The notes under the pieces are model-generated. The model saw nothing but the letters and a program-made list of their open reading frames with translations, searched no databases and was not told the DNA's origin. Shown in pieces: positions 19,591-30,025 of a stretch of 64,000 nucleotides of DNA (position 1 is its first letter; the number at the start of each line of letters is the position of its first letter). Origin of the DNA: Macrothele yani (lineage: Eukaryota; Arthropoda; Arachnida; Araneae; Macrothelidae); contig CM076995.1 in the NCBI GenBank assembly GCA_039090855.1, forward strand, positions 118,122,270 to 118,186,269, written 5' to 3'. Both the position numbers and the translations under genes were made by a program.

Positions 19591-20348
19591 TCCTCATGTT
19601 CTCACCCCAGAGAAGTTCCGAGGAGCTCCAGGAAGCGTTCTTCTTCCCCGTTATCAGAAGACGATTCAGACCTAGGTACAATTAGGAAACTTAGAAAATT
19701 ATTGCTTGGCAGAAGAAGGCATTTATTGTTTTCTTTCAACCTGATCCTTGGCTTTCTCTTGCATTTTTTGCTAGCTTGAGCCGTTTTTTTTTCGTTTTTT
19801 TTTCTTTTAAGTCTAAATTGGGAGGTATTCGTAATTGGGAGAATTCTTACTTTATTTTACGTTTTTTATGATATCCTATTTATTTATATGAGAATTCAGA
19901 GTTCACCCCTAATTTTTATTTTTCTGATGGAGGCAGGCTTGTGCCGGCGCCTTTCTTGAGCCGGTTTGTAAATTTTACTTGTTTAGTGATTTCTTACGGG
20001 ACCTTTTCTTTGGGGGGAGGGGGTGGGTGGGTGGGTAGAGGGGTAGGGAAGGTACGCGTTTTTATATATTCCCTTTTTTTTTTTTTTTTTTTTTTTTTGG
20101 TAATATCAATGTTCCGACTCGATTCGAAGGCCGGTCTCCTCTAGAACTTCCTCTCTAAGATGGAGACTTACTACATGGACTGGCGAACCGAAATCAGTCA
20201 CGGCATGGCAACCGAAATCAATTAAGAGCAGTGCGTTGTTGTTTTCTCGATGTCTCCAAGAAGTGCCGGAACTGGACGTGTTCCAAGAAACTGTCCCTTG
20301 GGTTACTTCTGCTAAGTGCCTGGGATTTCAAACAGATAGCAGACTTTT
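19591..20348. other. No recognisable gene; poly-T and G-rich tracts
   Basis: Contains GGTGGGTGGGTGGG-type sequence near 20020 and a T-run at 20070-20098. Open frames here lack any known domain. Confidence 0.5.
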
Positions 20349-20412
20349 GTCAAGCTATCTTCGTGAGGTGGTTGGGTAGCCAACACCAACCACCTCACGA
20401 AGATAGCTTGAC
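20349..20412. repeat. Perfect 26-bp inverted repeat (hairpin)
   Basis: Arms 20349-20374 (begins GTCAAGCTATCTTCGTGAGG) and 20387-20412 are exact reverse complements with a 12-nt loop. The fold would be very stable as RNA or as single-stranded DNA. Confidence 0.92.
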
Positions 20413-20858
20413 AGAGCATCAGGCAAGCACACTCCCAGTCAACCTAAGAGTGTGCCACTATTTAAGTTACGGAACAGTTACTTCCACTTCGAAAAATAGT
20501 CCCTGGCATTCAGAGCGAAAAGCCGCAGAAATATTGATCATAATCCATTTTGTTTGCTCCGTAGTTTATCGGACACAACTGCTATCTAAAGCAAATTTTC
20601 CAAAAGTAAGAGCTTTTTTTAGAAGTAAGTTTGATATGAGAAATTACTCAGTCAAGAGCCTTGCACTTATGGCTGTTTCTGTCCTGCTGGGAATAACTTG
20701 GAAAGGGGGGACGGCTGAAGATCTTTCCCAACATTCACAACACAGAGACAATAAATTGACAAACGAGGAAACTCGAGAGGAAGGTTACTCAAACAGGCAG
20801 TAAGGAAAGAAGTTCGGACCACATAACACCCCCATTCACAAACCCCACTGCTTATGCG

Positions 20859-20900
<42 letters not shown>

Positions 20901-21118
20901 ATGGGGGGGTCAGTGCCAGAGTAATTGCTTAACAGAAAGAAAACAGCACGAGTGCACTGTGACGCGGATTGATGCTGTTCTTGCGTTCCACGGAGAAGCC
21001 GTGATAAGGGTTCCCCACCTTTAACCCACTTTTAACAACAGTACACTTTTACGGTGACTTGGAATTCACTCCTCCGTAACAGAAACATCCTTACAACACG
21101 CATCAAAATACTGTTGTA
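20413..21118. other. Unassigned DNA with GT microsatellite
   Basis: A (GT)n tract lies at 20862-20899. No gene is recognised. Open frames around 20231-20803 span the hairpin and have no known domain. Confidence 0.5.
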
Positions 21119-21980
21119 CACTCAATGGACAAAATATTAGAGATTCTTACCTAATAGCGAGTTGGTGCTCCTGCAGCGCGAATAACATCCTGTACACGCC
21201 GAGGCATCGACTCCACCAGATGACGAAGGGTTTCTGGAGGTAATGCTAGCCATGCGTGTTGCAGTATTGTTCACAACTCCACCCGAGACATAGGTCCAGG
21301 ATACATGGATCTGATGTTCAGCTTCACGGCATCCCAGAAAGCTTCCACAGGGTTTAAATTCGAGAACTCTGGGGGCCACTGGATAGTTCTAAACTCAGAT
21401 GAGTGTTCTTCGAGTCTGTGTGGTTGCGTCTCGGTGGGGCTGCGAAACGGATCATCTGCCGCAGCATGCGCGAAGGCCATGAAAGCACGTAAGAGCACGT
21501 GATGCCTTGGTAGTACGAAGCGGTTAAGAATCTCTCCAAATACACTAAAAGACCTAATGCGTTGCCTGAGAAGTCTCCCCAAACCATCACAGAGCCACCA
21601 CCTCCTTGAACAGAGCCGTCCTGGCACGACAAGGACATGGTCTCATGCTGTGAGCTCGGTAAAGCCGAAAACGGAAATCATCTTACCACACGAAGCGGTG
21701 CCACTCTGCTGAGGTCAATTCTGCTGATGGTCCAGGCCGAGGCGAGGGGTAATTTCGGATGACGAGCAGACAACAGTGGCACACGAGTAGGAGTCGGCTC
21801 CCTTAGCCCAAGGTATTTTCAGAGTGCGCTGTCCTGTTCGCTCGCTGATGCATCTTGGGCCTCCGACATTTAGCCTGAATGTGATTTGCGCCGCAGTTGC
21901 CGAGCGATCGGTATGTACGAGACTGGAGTCTACATCGACCCCCGTCATTAATGGCGTGCGTGTGGTCGGCCACCCCTTGC
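21119..21980 (-). pseudogene. Tc1-like element C, 5'-truncated
   Basis: The element end is at 21119 next to TA, reading CACTCAATGGACAAAATATT from 21119. Minus-strand protein pieces: HTDRSATAAQITFRLNVGG (near 21910), GGGGSVMVWGDFSGNALGLL (near 21600) and FSNLNPVEAFWDAVKLNIRS (near 21370, with the catalytic E). The second-D region is damaged. The 5' third is missing, and the sequence switches to the foldback-arm repeat at about 21981. Confidence 0.82.
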
Positions 21981-22245
21981 TATCAAGAGTAAATTTTATA
22001 ATTACGAGTTTTGTGAAATAATACTATAAAGCACTACATTTCACATTTTCTTAAAGATAATTGAAAGGTCATTGCAAGTTTAAAAAAAATCTCAAGTTCC
22101 AAAACATTCTGTTGCTTCGAAAAATCGCGATGAAAAAAACACGTAATTTATAATAAGTCCTCTTATAGGAAAATTAAATTTATTTCAAATCTATTCAGAA
22201 AAATTATAAGCTCCTAGAGAAAATAAAATGACTAATTCACGTTCA
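21981..22245 (+). repeat. Fragment of the foldback element arm
   Basis: About 75-80% similar by eye to 37515-37775 (left arm) and to the complement of 39165-39470 (right arm) of the foldback at 34650-39966. Shared words: AAATAATACTATAAA, AAAGATAATTGAAAG and AGAAAATAAAAT. The foldback arm is therefore a dispersed family. Confidence 0.75.
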
Positions 22246-22322
22246 TTAAGCTGTCTCTTTCTCTCCGATTCTTCCTTACAAAATATTCTAATATCGCATC
22301 ACACGACGGCCATTACTGATTA

Positions 22323-22459
22323 GGGACTACGCTGATGCTAGTGTTTATTGATTCTATGAATTTGTATAATTATATGCTATTAAATATTCCATGCTACTAG
22401 AAGTTGTAGTGGTGTTAAATCTTGTTTACTTCGAGAAAGAAACGAGTGACTGCGTAGGC
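22323..22459 (-). repeat. Copy of a small MITE, left of the LINE
   Basis: Inverted relative to 27303-27438 over about 135 bp, close to 88% identical by eye (CTGATGCTAGTGTTTATTG, AGAAGTTGTAGTGGTGTTAA). The terminal 20 bp found around the other copy are not visible here. Confidence 0.8.
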
Positions 22460-23039
22460 CTGGCTGAAAATCAAATTTCTTGAGTTTTGCTTTAATCTAC
22501 ATTCAAACTCTATATCGGTTAATAATATTTCAAATTTTTTCGATTTTTTTTTCAGTTAAATTTCCCCATGCATAGGGGAGTTCTCATACTGTCATTTCTA
22601 ATGTCTTTAGTGGAAGTGTTTGCCTTAACTAAATTTGTTGAGCATTTTTCATACTTGAAATATTTAAGTGAATAAACAATCAGTGAAAAGAGTCAGCAAA
22701 CTTACGTAATATCAACTGGTTGTTTATCTTCCACGAAGAGAAGTTTCAGGATTGTGTACACTCCAGTCGACTATTCTCAAGTCGTAATTCATCAAAAAGA
22801 CTCTTAATACTGTATCAATCGCATATATACAAAAAGAAATCTCCACCATGAAGTTATAACACGTTATTCATCAAAACCAAGCTTTTCATGTCTCCGTTTC
22901 TTCTAGCAAAACAAACAAGTTGCTCGGGAAAGTAAATTTTCAGTGAGAAAATCTTAAACCGAAAAATTACGAAATTTACATAAGGAAACTAATATATACA
23001 CTAATATATACACTAATATATATATATAAGATTAGGTGA
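22460..23039. other. AT-rich DNA upstream of the LINE
   Basis: No gene is seen. The stretch AAACAATCAGTGAAAAGAGT at 22674-22693 is reused inside the second LINE copy (26281-26334). A TATACACTAA microsatellite lies at 22991-23028. Confidence 0.6.
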
Positions 23040-26000
23040 TGCGTAACATCACAGCCTCTCCTTGACAAATGTCAACCCCGCCTTCTCGTGTTGCATCCTG
23101 TTCCCACTAAAGGGGCTCTGACTACCGCCAATAGCGGTATAACTATACCATCGGGATTAGAGGAAATTCTATCCCACACTCACCAACCCGCTTGGCCAGC
23201 GTGGTGAGTTATGGCCAAACCCCTCCAAAATGATTCCACAACTTAAATCTTGGCCCTCAGTCTCCGGCAGCTGGAATGTACCTGGCCAAGGCAGAGGCCA
23301 GTGCGACATGAAGGCAGAGGGTGCTAAGAATCCCCGGAGGACCGGACTAGGCTGCCATCTGATGCTGACCTTGGCTACTTACAATGGACGCTCCCTATCT
23401 TCTGATTCAAGGCTTCTTGAATTGGAAGAGGAACTACAAAGGATCAAGTGGGACATCGTGGGGCTAACTGAGGTAAGGAGAAAAGGAGAAGATCTCATCG
23501 AACTGAAAAGTGGACATCTCTTCTACTATCGTGGGACAGATACTGGCAGAACTAGTGGTGTTGGATTTATAATAAACAAGAAACTGAAGGATAAAGTTGT
23601 AGAAGTTGAAAGTTCCTCTGACAGAGCTGCACGACTTGTTATCCAACTCTCGAAAAGATACCAGGCTCAGATTATTCAAACTTATGCACCCACCACAAGT
23701 CATCCTGAAGAAGAAATTGAAGAATTTTATGAGGAAATTTGTCATCTAAATAATAAAGGTAAGCAGCACTTGAAAATAATTATGGGAGATTTCAATGCAA
23801 AAATAGGGCAACGGCAACAGAATGAAACTTCAGTAGGTAAATTCGGTCACGGCAACAGAAACCAGCGTGGAAATACTCTCGTTGAGTTTGCAGACGCAGA
23901 AGGGTTTTTCATCTTGAACTCCTTCTTCAAGAAAAAGCCACACAGGAAATGGACATGGAGACATCCAAATGGGACAACAAGTGAAATTGATTTTATTATG
24001 TGTAACAAAAAATTCGTCATAGAAGACTACAGTGTGCTGAACAAGTTCAACACAGGTAGTGACCATAGATTGGTGAGATGTAAGATGCACCTCAACACTA
24101 AACTTGAACGTAGCAAGCTCATAAGACAAACAAAATCTATTGACATAACCAACCTTAAAAAACACCATAATACCTTCAAGTTAGAACTGAAGAACAGGTT
24201 CTCTGCTTTAGAAGGCCTAACATCGGAAGAAGTGGACATCTCTGAAGTTAACAGAAAAGTAACCAAAGCTCTTATGGAAACAGCAACAAAATTAGCTGGG
24301 TCTAAGAACAAGTTGCATGTGAACAAATTATCAGGAAAAACCAAAATGTTGATGCAAAAAAGAAGAGAGATGAGGACAACTAAAGAAGATGTGACTTCCA
24401 AAGTGGAATATATAGAGCTATGCAAGACAGTAAGAAAAAGTATCACTGAAGACGTAAGAAAATTCAACTGTGAACTAGTGAGGAAAGCAATTGAAAACAA
24501 CCAAAGCCTAAAGATAGCAAAGGGACATCTCAGTAAGGGAAGAAAACAGATTATGGCACTGGGAAAAGAAGATGGTTCTGTAACAAGAAATAGAGGCGAA
24601 ATTTTGACAAGAGTGAAAGATTTCTACTCCAAATTATATGAAAGGAATGATATATGCACTCCAGACATCATGAAAGATACCAGTACCAGAGTTCCTCCAG
24701 TCCTTCCAGCAGAAGTTGCACATGCAATCAAGAACATGAAGCGAGGAAAAGCTCCAGGAGAAGATGGAATTACTGTAGACATCATACAAGAAGCAAGTGG
24801 AGAAATCGAAACAGTACTCGCCCAAATTTTCACTCGATGCCTTAATGAAGGAAAGATTCCTGAGGATTGGAACACCGCTACAATGATCCTGCTACATAAG
24901 AAAGGTGACATTGAGGATCTCGGAAACTACAGACCTATCAGCCTCCTATCAGTAGTTTATAAAATCTTCACTAAAGTTCTTTCACACCGCTTGAAGGTAA
25001 CACTGGACATGGCTCAACCGAGAGAACAAGCTGGATTCAGGAGTGGCTACAGCACAATAGATCATATCCAAGTGCTGAGAGAACTAATTGAAAGAGCGAG
25101 GGAATATGAGCTTCCATTGTGCATGGCTTTTATCGATTATGAAAAAGCCTTTGATTCGGTGAAACCATCAGCAGTTACAATGGCTCTGAAAACCTGCGGT
25201 ATTGAAGATGCATACATTAATATTATTAATAACATCTATGAAAATGCAAGTGCAAAGATTAGGCTGTTTGAAAATACAGCACACGTAAAAATTGGAAAGG
25301 GAGTGAGACAAGGTGACACCATATCTCCGAAGCTCTTTAATGCCACATTAGAGGGTGTTTTTCAGTCGCTGAGCTGGGAAAACAAGGGGATAAAGATTAT
25401 TGGAGATTATCTAACCCACCTTCGTTTTGCTGATGACATAGTCATTTTTGCAACTACCCCATCAGAGCTGCAGAGTATGATCCAGGAACTTGCTGACAAG
25501 AGTAAAGAAGTGGGATTAAAAATGAACTTTCAGAAGACAAAAGTGATGTTCAATGCTTTTACAAGAAATGAAGATTTATCGATTGATGGAGAAAAGCTGG
25601 AGATAACAGACACGTATGTTTATCTTGGACAGCAGATATCAAATGAGGGTCACATTGATGAAGAAATTAATCGGCGTACAAAACTTGCCTGGAGAGCTTT
25701 TGGAAGAAACAGCATAATTTTCAAGAGCAATATGCCATTATGTCTTAAAAGAAAAGTGTTTGATCAATGCATCCTTCCAGTGCTTACGTATGGTGCAGAG
25801 ACGTGGACCTTAACTAAAAGAGACATACAAAGGCTGCAGACAACTCAAACAAGCATGGAGAGGTGCATACTTGGTGTAACCAGGAGAGATAAGAAGAGGA
25901 ACTCGTGGATCCGAAAAATGACAAGAGTGGAAGACATCATGATCAGAGTTAAATCCCTGAAATGGCAATGGGCTGGACATACTGCCAGAAGGACAGATCA

Positions 26001-26215
26001 TCGATGGACAGCCGAAATTTTAGATTGGATTCCAAGGGACAGGAAAAGACCCAGAAGAAGACCACATGGGGGATGGGTGGATGAAATTCGAAAGTATGCA
26101 GGGGTGACATGGAGGAGACTGGCACAAGACAGACCGTTGTGGAGGAAACTTGGGGAGACCTTCGTCCAGCAGTGGATTGATAATGGTCGACAATGATGAT
26201 GATGATGATATATAT
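23040..26215 (+). mobile_element. RTE-clade non-LTR retrotransposon, near full length
   Basis: A GC-richer 5' leader (23040-23229, containing GCTTGGCCAGCGTGGTGAGT) precedes one long ORF. The element ends in ATGATGATGATGATATATATA, the short microsatellite tail typical of RTE-type LINEs. The 5' boundary is an estimate. At least three other fragments of the family lie in this window (1355-3890, 6545-7130, 26209-27210). Confidence 0.88.
23230..26196 (+). CDS. RTE-type LINE endonuclease/reverse transcriptase
   Basis: An intact 988-residue polyprotein that would nick target DNA and reverse-transcribe the element's RNA. The apurinic-type endonuclease spans about residues 45-285. Expected catalytic residues are visible: N52 (TYNGRSL), E81 (LTEVR), Y152 (QTYAPT), D187/N189 (MGDFNAKIG), D254 (EIDF) and D278/H279 (GSDHR). 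The reverse transcriptase spans about 490-780. It has GKAPGEDGI, NYRPISLLSVVYKIFTK, D636 in FIDYEKAFDSV, GVRQGDTISPKLFN and the FADD box with D735/D736. The C-terminal tail (WAGHTARRTDHRW...RRRPHGGWVDEIRKYAG) is typical of arthropod RTE proteins. The ATG at 23230 opens the frame, but a start nearer codon 27 or 45 is also possible because the first 40 residues match nothing I know. No stop or frameshift, so this copy is young. Confidence 0.95.
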   Translation: MIPQLKSWPSVSGSWNVPGQGRGQCDMKAEGAKNPRRTGLGCHLMLTLATYNGRSLSSDSRLLELEEELQRIKWDIVGLTEVRRKGEDLIELKSGHLFYYRGTDTGRTSGVGFIINKKLKDKVVEVESSSDRAARLVIQLSKRYQAQIIQTYAPTTSHPEEEIEEFYEEICHLNNKGKQHLKIIMGDFNAKIGQRQQNETSVGKFGHGNRNQRGNTLVEFADAEGFFILNSFFKKKPHRKWTWRHPNGTTSEIDFIMCNKKFVIEDYSVLNKFNTGSDHRLVRCKMHLNTKLERSKLIRQTKSIDITNLKKHHNTFKLELKNRFSALEGLTSEEVDISEVNRKVTKALMETATKLAGSKNKLHVNKLSGKTKMLMQKRREMRTTKEDVTSKVEYIELCKTVRKSITEDVRKFNCELVRKAIENNQSLKIAKGHLSKGRKQIMALGKEDGSVTRNRGEILTRVKDFYSKLYERNDICTPDIMKDTSTRVPPVLPAEVAHAIKNMKRGKAPGEDGITVDIIQEASGEIETVLAQIFTRCLNEGKIPEDWNTATMILLHKKGDIEDLGNYRPISLLSVVYKIFTKVLSHRLKVTLDMAQPREQAGFRSGYSTIDHIQVLRELIERAREYELPLCMAFIDYEKAFDSVKPSAVTMALKTCGIEDAYINIINNIYENASAKIRLFENTAHVKIGKGVRQGDTISPKLFNATLEGVFQSLSWENKGIKIIGDYLTHLRFADDIVIFATTPSELQSMIQELADKSKEVGLKMNFQKTKVMFNAFTRNEDLSIDGEKLEITDTYVYLGQQISNEGHIDEEINRRTKLAWRAFGRNSIIFKSNMPLCLKRKVFDQCILPVLTYGAETWTLTKRDIQRLQTTQTSMERCILGVTRRDKKRNSWIRKMTRVEDIMIRVKSLKWQWAGHTARRTDHRWTAEILDWIPRDRKRPRRRPHGGWVDEIRKYAGVTWRRLAQDRPLWRKLGETFVQQWIDNGRQ

Positions 26216-27210
26216 ATAAAAATTGGAAAGGGAGTGAGACAAGGTGACACCATATCTCCGAAGCTCTTTAATGCCACATTGGACAATCAGTGAAAAGAGT
26301 AAACAATCAGTGAAAAGAGTCAGCAAACTTACGTTTTTCAGTCACTGAGCTGGGAAAACAAGGGGATAAAGATTAATGGAGATTATCTAACCCACCTTCG
26401 TTTTGCTGATGACGTAGTCATTTTTGCAACTAGCCCATCAGAGCTGCAGAGTATGATCCAGGAACTTGCTGACAAGAGTAAAGAAGTGGGATTAAAAATG
26501 AACTTTCAGAAGACAAAAGTGATGTTCAATGCTTTTACAAGAAATGAAGATTTATCGATTGATGGAGAAAAGCTGGAGATAACAGACACGTACGTTTATC
26601 TTGGACAGCAGATATCAAGTGAGGGTCACATTGATGAAGAAATTAATCGGCGTACAAAACTTGCCTGGAGAGCTTTTGGAAGAAACAGCATAATTTTCAA
26701 GAGCAATATGCCATTATGTCTTAAAAGAAAAGTGTTTGATCAATGCATCCTTCCAGTGCTTACGTATGGTGCAGAGACGTGGACCTTAACTAAAAGAGAC
26801 ATACAAAGGCTGCAGACAACTCAAACAAGCATGGAGAGGTGCATACTTGGTGTAACCAGGAGAGATAAGAAGAGGAACTCGTGGATTCGAAAAATGACAA
26901 GAGTGGAAGACATCATGATCAGAGTTAAATCCCTGAAATGGCAATGGGCTGGACATACTGCGAGAAGGACAGATCATCGATGGACAGCCGAAATTTTAGA
27001 TTGGATTCCAAGGGACAGGAAAAGACCCAGAAGAAGACCACATGGGAGATGTGTGGATGAAATTCGAAAGTATGCAGGGGTGACATGGAGGAGACTGGCA
27101 CAAGACAGACCGTTGTGGAGGGAACTTGGGGAGACCTTCGTCCAGCAGTGGATTGATAATGGTTGACAATGATGATGATGATGATGATGATGATATATAT
27201 ATATATATTA
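26209..27210 (+). pseudogene. 5'-truncated second copy of the same LINE
   Basis: Starts at AAAATTGGAAAGGGAGTGAG directly in the tail of the first copy. It matches that ORF from about residue 690 to the stop, at roughly 98-99% identity. At 26281-26334 it carries about 50 foreign bases, two repeats of AACAATCAGTGAAAAGAGT plus CAGCAAACTTACG, identical to 22674-22708 upstream of the first copy. This replaces about eight LINE bases. The frame is open from 26453 to 27166 (FADD box onward lost, C-terminal tail intact). It ends in a longer ATG/TA microsatellite. Confidence 0.9.
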
Positions 27211-27282
27211 CTAATATATACACCGTGAGGATCCTGGGGGCGACCCCAGGGGTTGGGTGATCAGAGGCTCTTGGCCAATCGA

Positions 27283-27459
27283 CCAAGCTGGGCCCGAGTG
27301 TTGTGGCAGTCACTGGTTTCTTTCTAGAAGTAAACATGATTTAACACCACTACAACTTCTATAAAAATCGAAGATTTAATATCATATAATAGTACAAATT
27401 CATAGAAGCAATAAACACTAGCATCAGCATAGTCCATCCAACACTCGGGCCAGCTTGAT
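27283..27459. mobile_element. 177-bp MITE
   Basis: Terminal inverted repeats CCAAGCTGGGCCCGAGTGTT (27283) and AACACTCGGGCCAGCTTG (to 27457) differ by one indel. The interior is the inverted copy of 22323-22459. The superfamily is unknown and no clear target duplication is seen. Confidence 0.7.
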
Positions 27460-27917
27460 AGAATGAGTGCGTCTCCTCACTCTGGACGGCCAGCCCCAGA
27501 TAAAGAACGGAGACGCCGTTTTTTCACCGTTGTAATTATTAATATTTCTTTGTTTGGGTTTTAATGACCCCATGAATGTATAAGACTGCTCCCTTTAGCC
27601 TTTAAACTCACTGGGGGTTATTAAGCCCCGTAAATAAGGAGTAATAATAATAAGGGCGAGGTAATTTGGGCATCGTGATTATAGTGCAAAGCGTTGCGTG
27701 CTGGTGCTATGGCCATGATAATAATAATTTCCCGTGTCGATGGCCAGGGCTGCAGTTCTCTCCCCTCTCTAGAATCCGTGTCCGCCAAATGGACAGTGGA
27801 CCACTCATTCTGGTTTTCGATATTTATGGGTGGTGAACTACCAGGATCGCATTACGAAGGTAGTGGAACTTTGTAGTAAAAATTTAAACGTAAAAAGAAA
27901 AGCCTTATTTTTTAAGT
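27460..27917. other. No recognisable feature
   Basis: Contains a short ATAATAATA tract and no coding or repeat similarity that I can see. Confidence 0.5.
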
Positions 27918-28914
27918 ACCGTATTTTTCGGCGTATAACACAAGACCTTTTACTTCAGAAGTCCGGGCCTCGACATATACACTACATCGACTTCTCTATT
28001 CAAATTTCTGAAAGAGAAAAAGGAAACAATAATAATGTGCCTTAAATTTGGTTATGATCCAAGCACCTGAAGCCCGATATCACGTTCATAAGAACCCACT
28101 CAGAAATTGGAAGAAATGTGATATTCCGTTCACTAAAAACCTATTTAAAAGCTCCTGAAATGGATATTTCCGTTCGACAGCAACATTAAAATCGCCGTGA
28201 CAAATTTGGAGTGTCAGCTGTAGTATGCTAATTGCATCCCCTTTGCGATCCCTCCAAGATCTCGTGAGTGGCATTCACCCTTGGTTTTGCAAAGCCGCCA
28301 GAACTACAATGGGTGCACGTCATTTATCTCGCAATGACTGAACCTCTGAGACACGTCGCTGCGGCGCAGTTGATTGGCTGGTGACAGTTGCGACGTACAT
28401 GTGCTTTAAGAATAGCAATGGCTAGCTGATAGAGATGGCAGTCTTTTTTTCGTTCTGCCGATCTTTCAATTGTATCTCTCAACTGAATTAAAATCAACTT
28501 TTGCTTCCATTTATAATACTTAGTTTATTTCATGTTTTCGATTGAAATCAAAGGCCATTTTGGTTTCTCATTTCAACCAGACTCTGTGAGAAAGCAGTGA
28601 ACCATAACTCTCGCTGCAAGCATCATTCTGATTTGGCACACTTGTGTATGCCCTTGGGTTTTCCCCACCTTTACGCGGCGTTTTTTTCGATTGGTCGATC
28701 GGAGGGAAGAAATACGTTAGCGTTAGTTCTTAGGAAATAAAAAAACTTACAAAATTCAACTTTGTGCAAAAAAAAAAAAAAAAAAAAAATGCAGTAGTTG
28801 CCTCATTTTCTAGCCTCGTCTTATACTCAAAATCGACTTCAATGAAGATAAGGAAATGTAGAAATTTATCCCATTCGACTTATATTCCATATCAACTTAT
28901 AAGCCGATAAATAC
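27918..28914. mobile_element. About 1-kb element with inverted ends
   Basis: Left end GTATTTTTCGGCGTATAA (27921-27938) and right end TTATAAGCCGATAAATAC (28897-28914) are inverted repeats with two mismatches. The interior has no coding region, and an A-run lies near 28770-28789. The end motif resembles widespread ACCGTATTTTTCGG-type DNA transposon ends. The family is not assigned. Confidence 0.5.
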
Positions 28915-28924
28915 TTTACATTTT

Positions 28925-30025
28925 TTACCGTAAGGGTTCAGAAATGGAAGCGTGCAGCTCCTCTGGTCGAGCCACAGCGTTAGACCAGCGCTCGTACGTG
29001 AAAATAGAAACTCTGCGGGGGAAAACTCTGACACAGATCCACACTGCCATGCAAGAAGTTTGTGGGGAAGAAACTCTTGATCGAAGCACAAGTTTATGCT
29101 GGGCATTGCGCATTCGGGTGGGCCGAAGCAGCATTGAAGATGATCACCGCTTAGGCCGACCTCAAACGGGGACAGACAAAGCATCTGTCACCATTGTTGC
29201 AATGAAGAGAATCGCCGTTTGACAGCCGAGGAGATGGCTCATGAAGCAAATTTGTCGACCATGTGTGTTCACCGGATTTTGACCGACTCACTGGAAAAAA
29301 AAAAAAAAATCACCGTACGGTGGATGCCCCATCAACTCAGCTCCGTGCAGAAGGCAGCCAGAGTGAGCATCGCACAGGATCACCTCCACAGGTTCGAAAG
29401 GGAGAGCGACATCTTCCTGAACAGAAGTATCGCAATTGATGATACTTGGGCCCGTGATTTTGAGCCGAAACTGAAGTCACAATCAGCGGAATGGAAGCAT
29501 CCAAGTTCCCCACGCCCCTCAAAGTGTGGTCGGCAGCAATCCAAAGTGAAGCAAAGGATTATTTGCGTACGATGCCCAGGGTGTTGTGGCCTCTGATCGA
29601 GTGCCGGTAGGGGAAAATGTCAACGCACAATATTTTCGTGACTTCCTGAGGACAAAGTTGAGACCGAGAATTCGTCAACATCGCCCCATTTTGTTGGAAG
29701 CGGGAGCGATCTTGCTCCATGACAACGCATCGTGTCACGATGCAGCGTAGGTACGGGGACTTTTGTCGAAAATAGGGCTGGGAAACTATATCCCACCCAC
29801 CATGCAGCCCTGATCTCAGTCCACCCGACTTTGATCTTTTCCCAAAGTTAAAATATCGGTTCCGTGGCATCCGTTACGGATCGCTGGACGAACTGTCATT
29901 GGACCTGACCCGAGTAATACGACAGCTGAATAAAAATGGCGTAGTACGAGGCATCCAGGACCTACCTCACCTCGGACAAGCTGTCATTAGCAGCGGAGGG
30001 GAGTACATTGGATGGCAATACGGTA
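28925..30025 (+). pseudogene. mariner-type (DD34D) transposase remnant 1
   Basis: Pieces in different frames read as one mariner-family protein. N-terminal QRSYVKIETLRGKTLTQIHT (near 28985), then EDDHRLGRPQTGTDKASVT, TAEEMAHEANLSTM and SVQKAARVSIAQDHLHRFE. AIDDTWARDF follows (first D, near 29440). After a frameshift come LLHDNASCHD (second D, near 29715) and PDLSPPDFDLFPKLKYRFRG (third D, near 29825). The last two D are 34 residues apart. An A-run insertion lies at 29297-29309. Typical length is about 345 residues. Dead copy. Confidence 0.85.

Noticed and set aside
20231..20803. 190-codon open frame as a gene
   Set aside because: It runs through a perfect hairpin, has no recognisable domain, no sensible composition and no neighbours of a gene structure.
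26453..27166. Independent 237-codon gene
   Set aside because: It is the 3' part of a 5'-truncated LINE copy, nearly identical to the C-terminus of the upstream ORF.
28944..29596. SETMAR-like host fusion gene
   Set aside because: Only the mariner transposase part is visible. No SET domain is nearby and the frame is broken.
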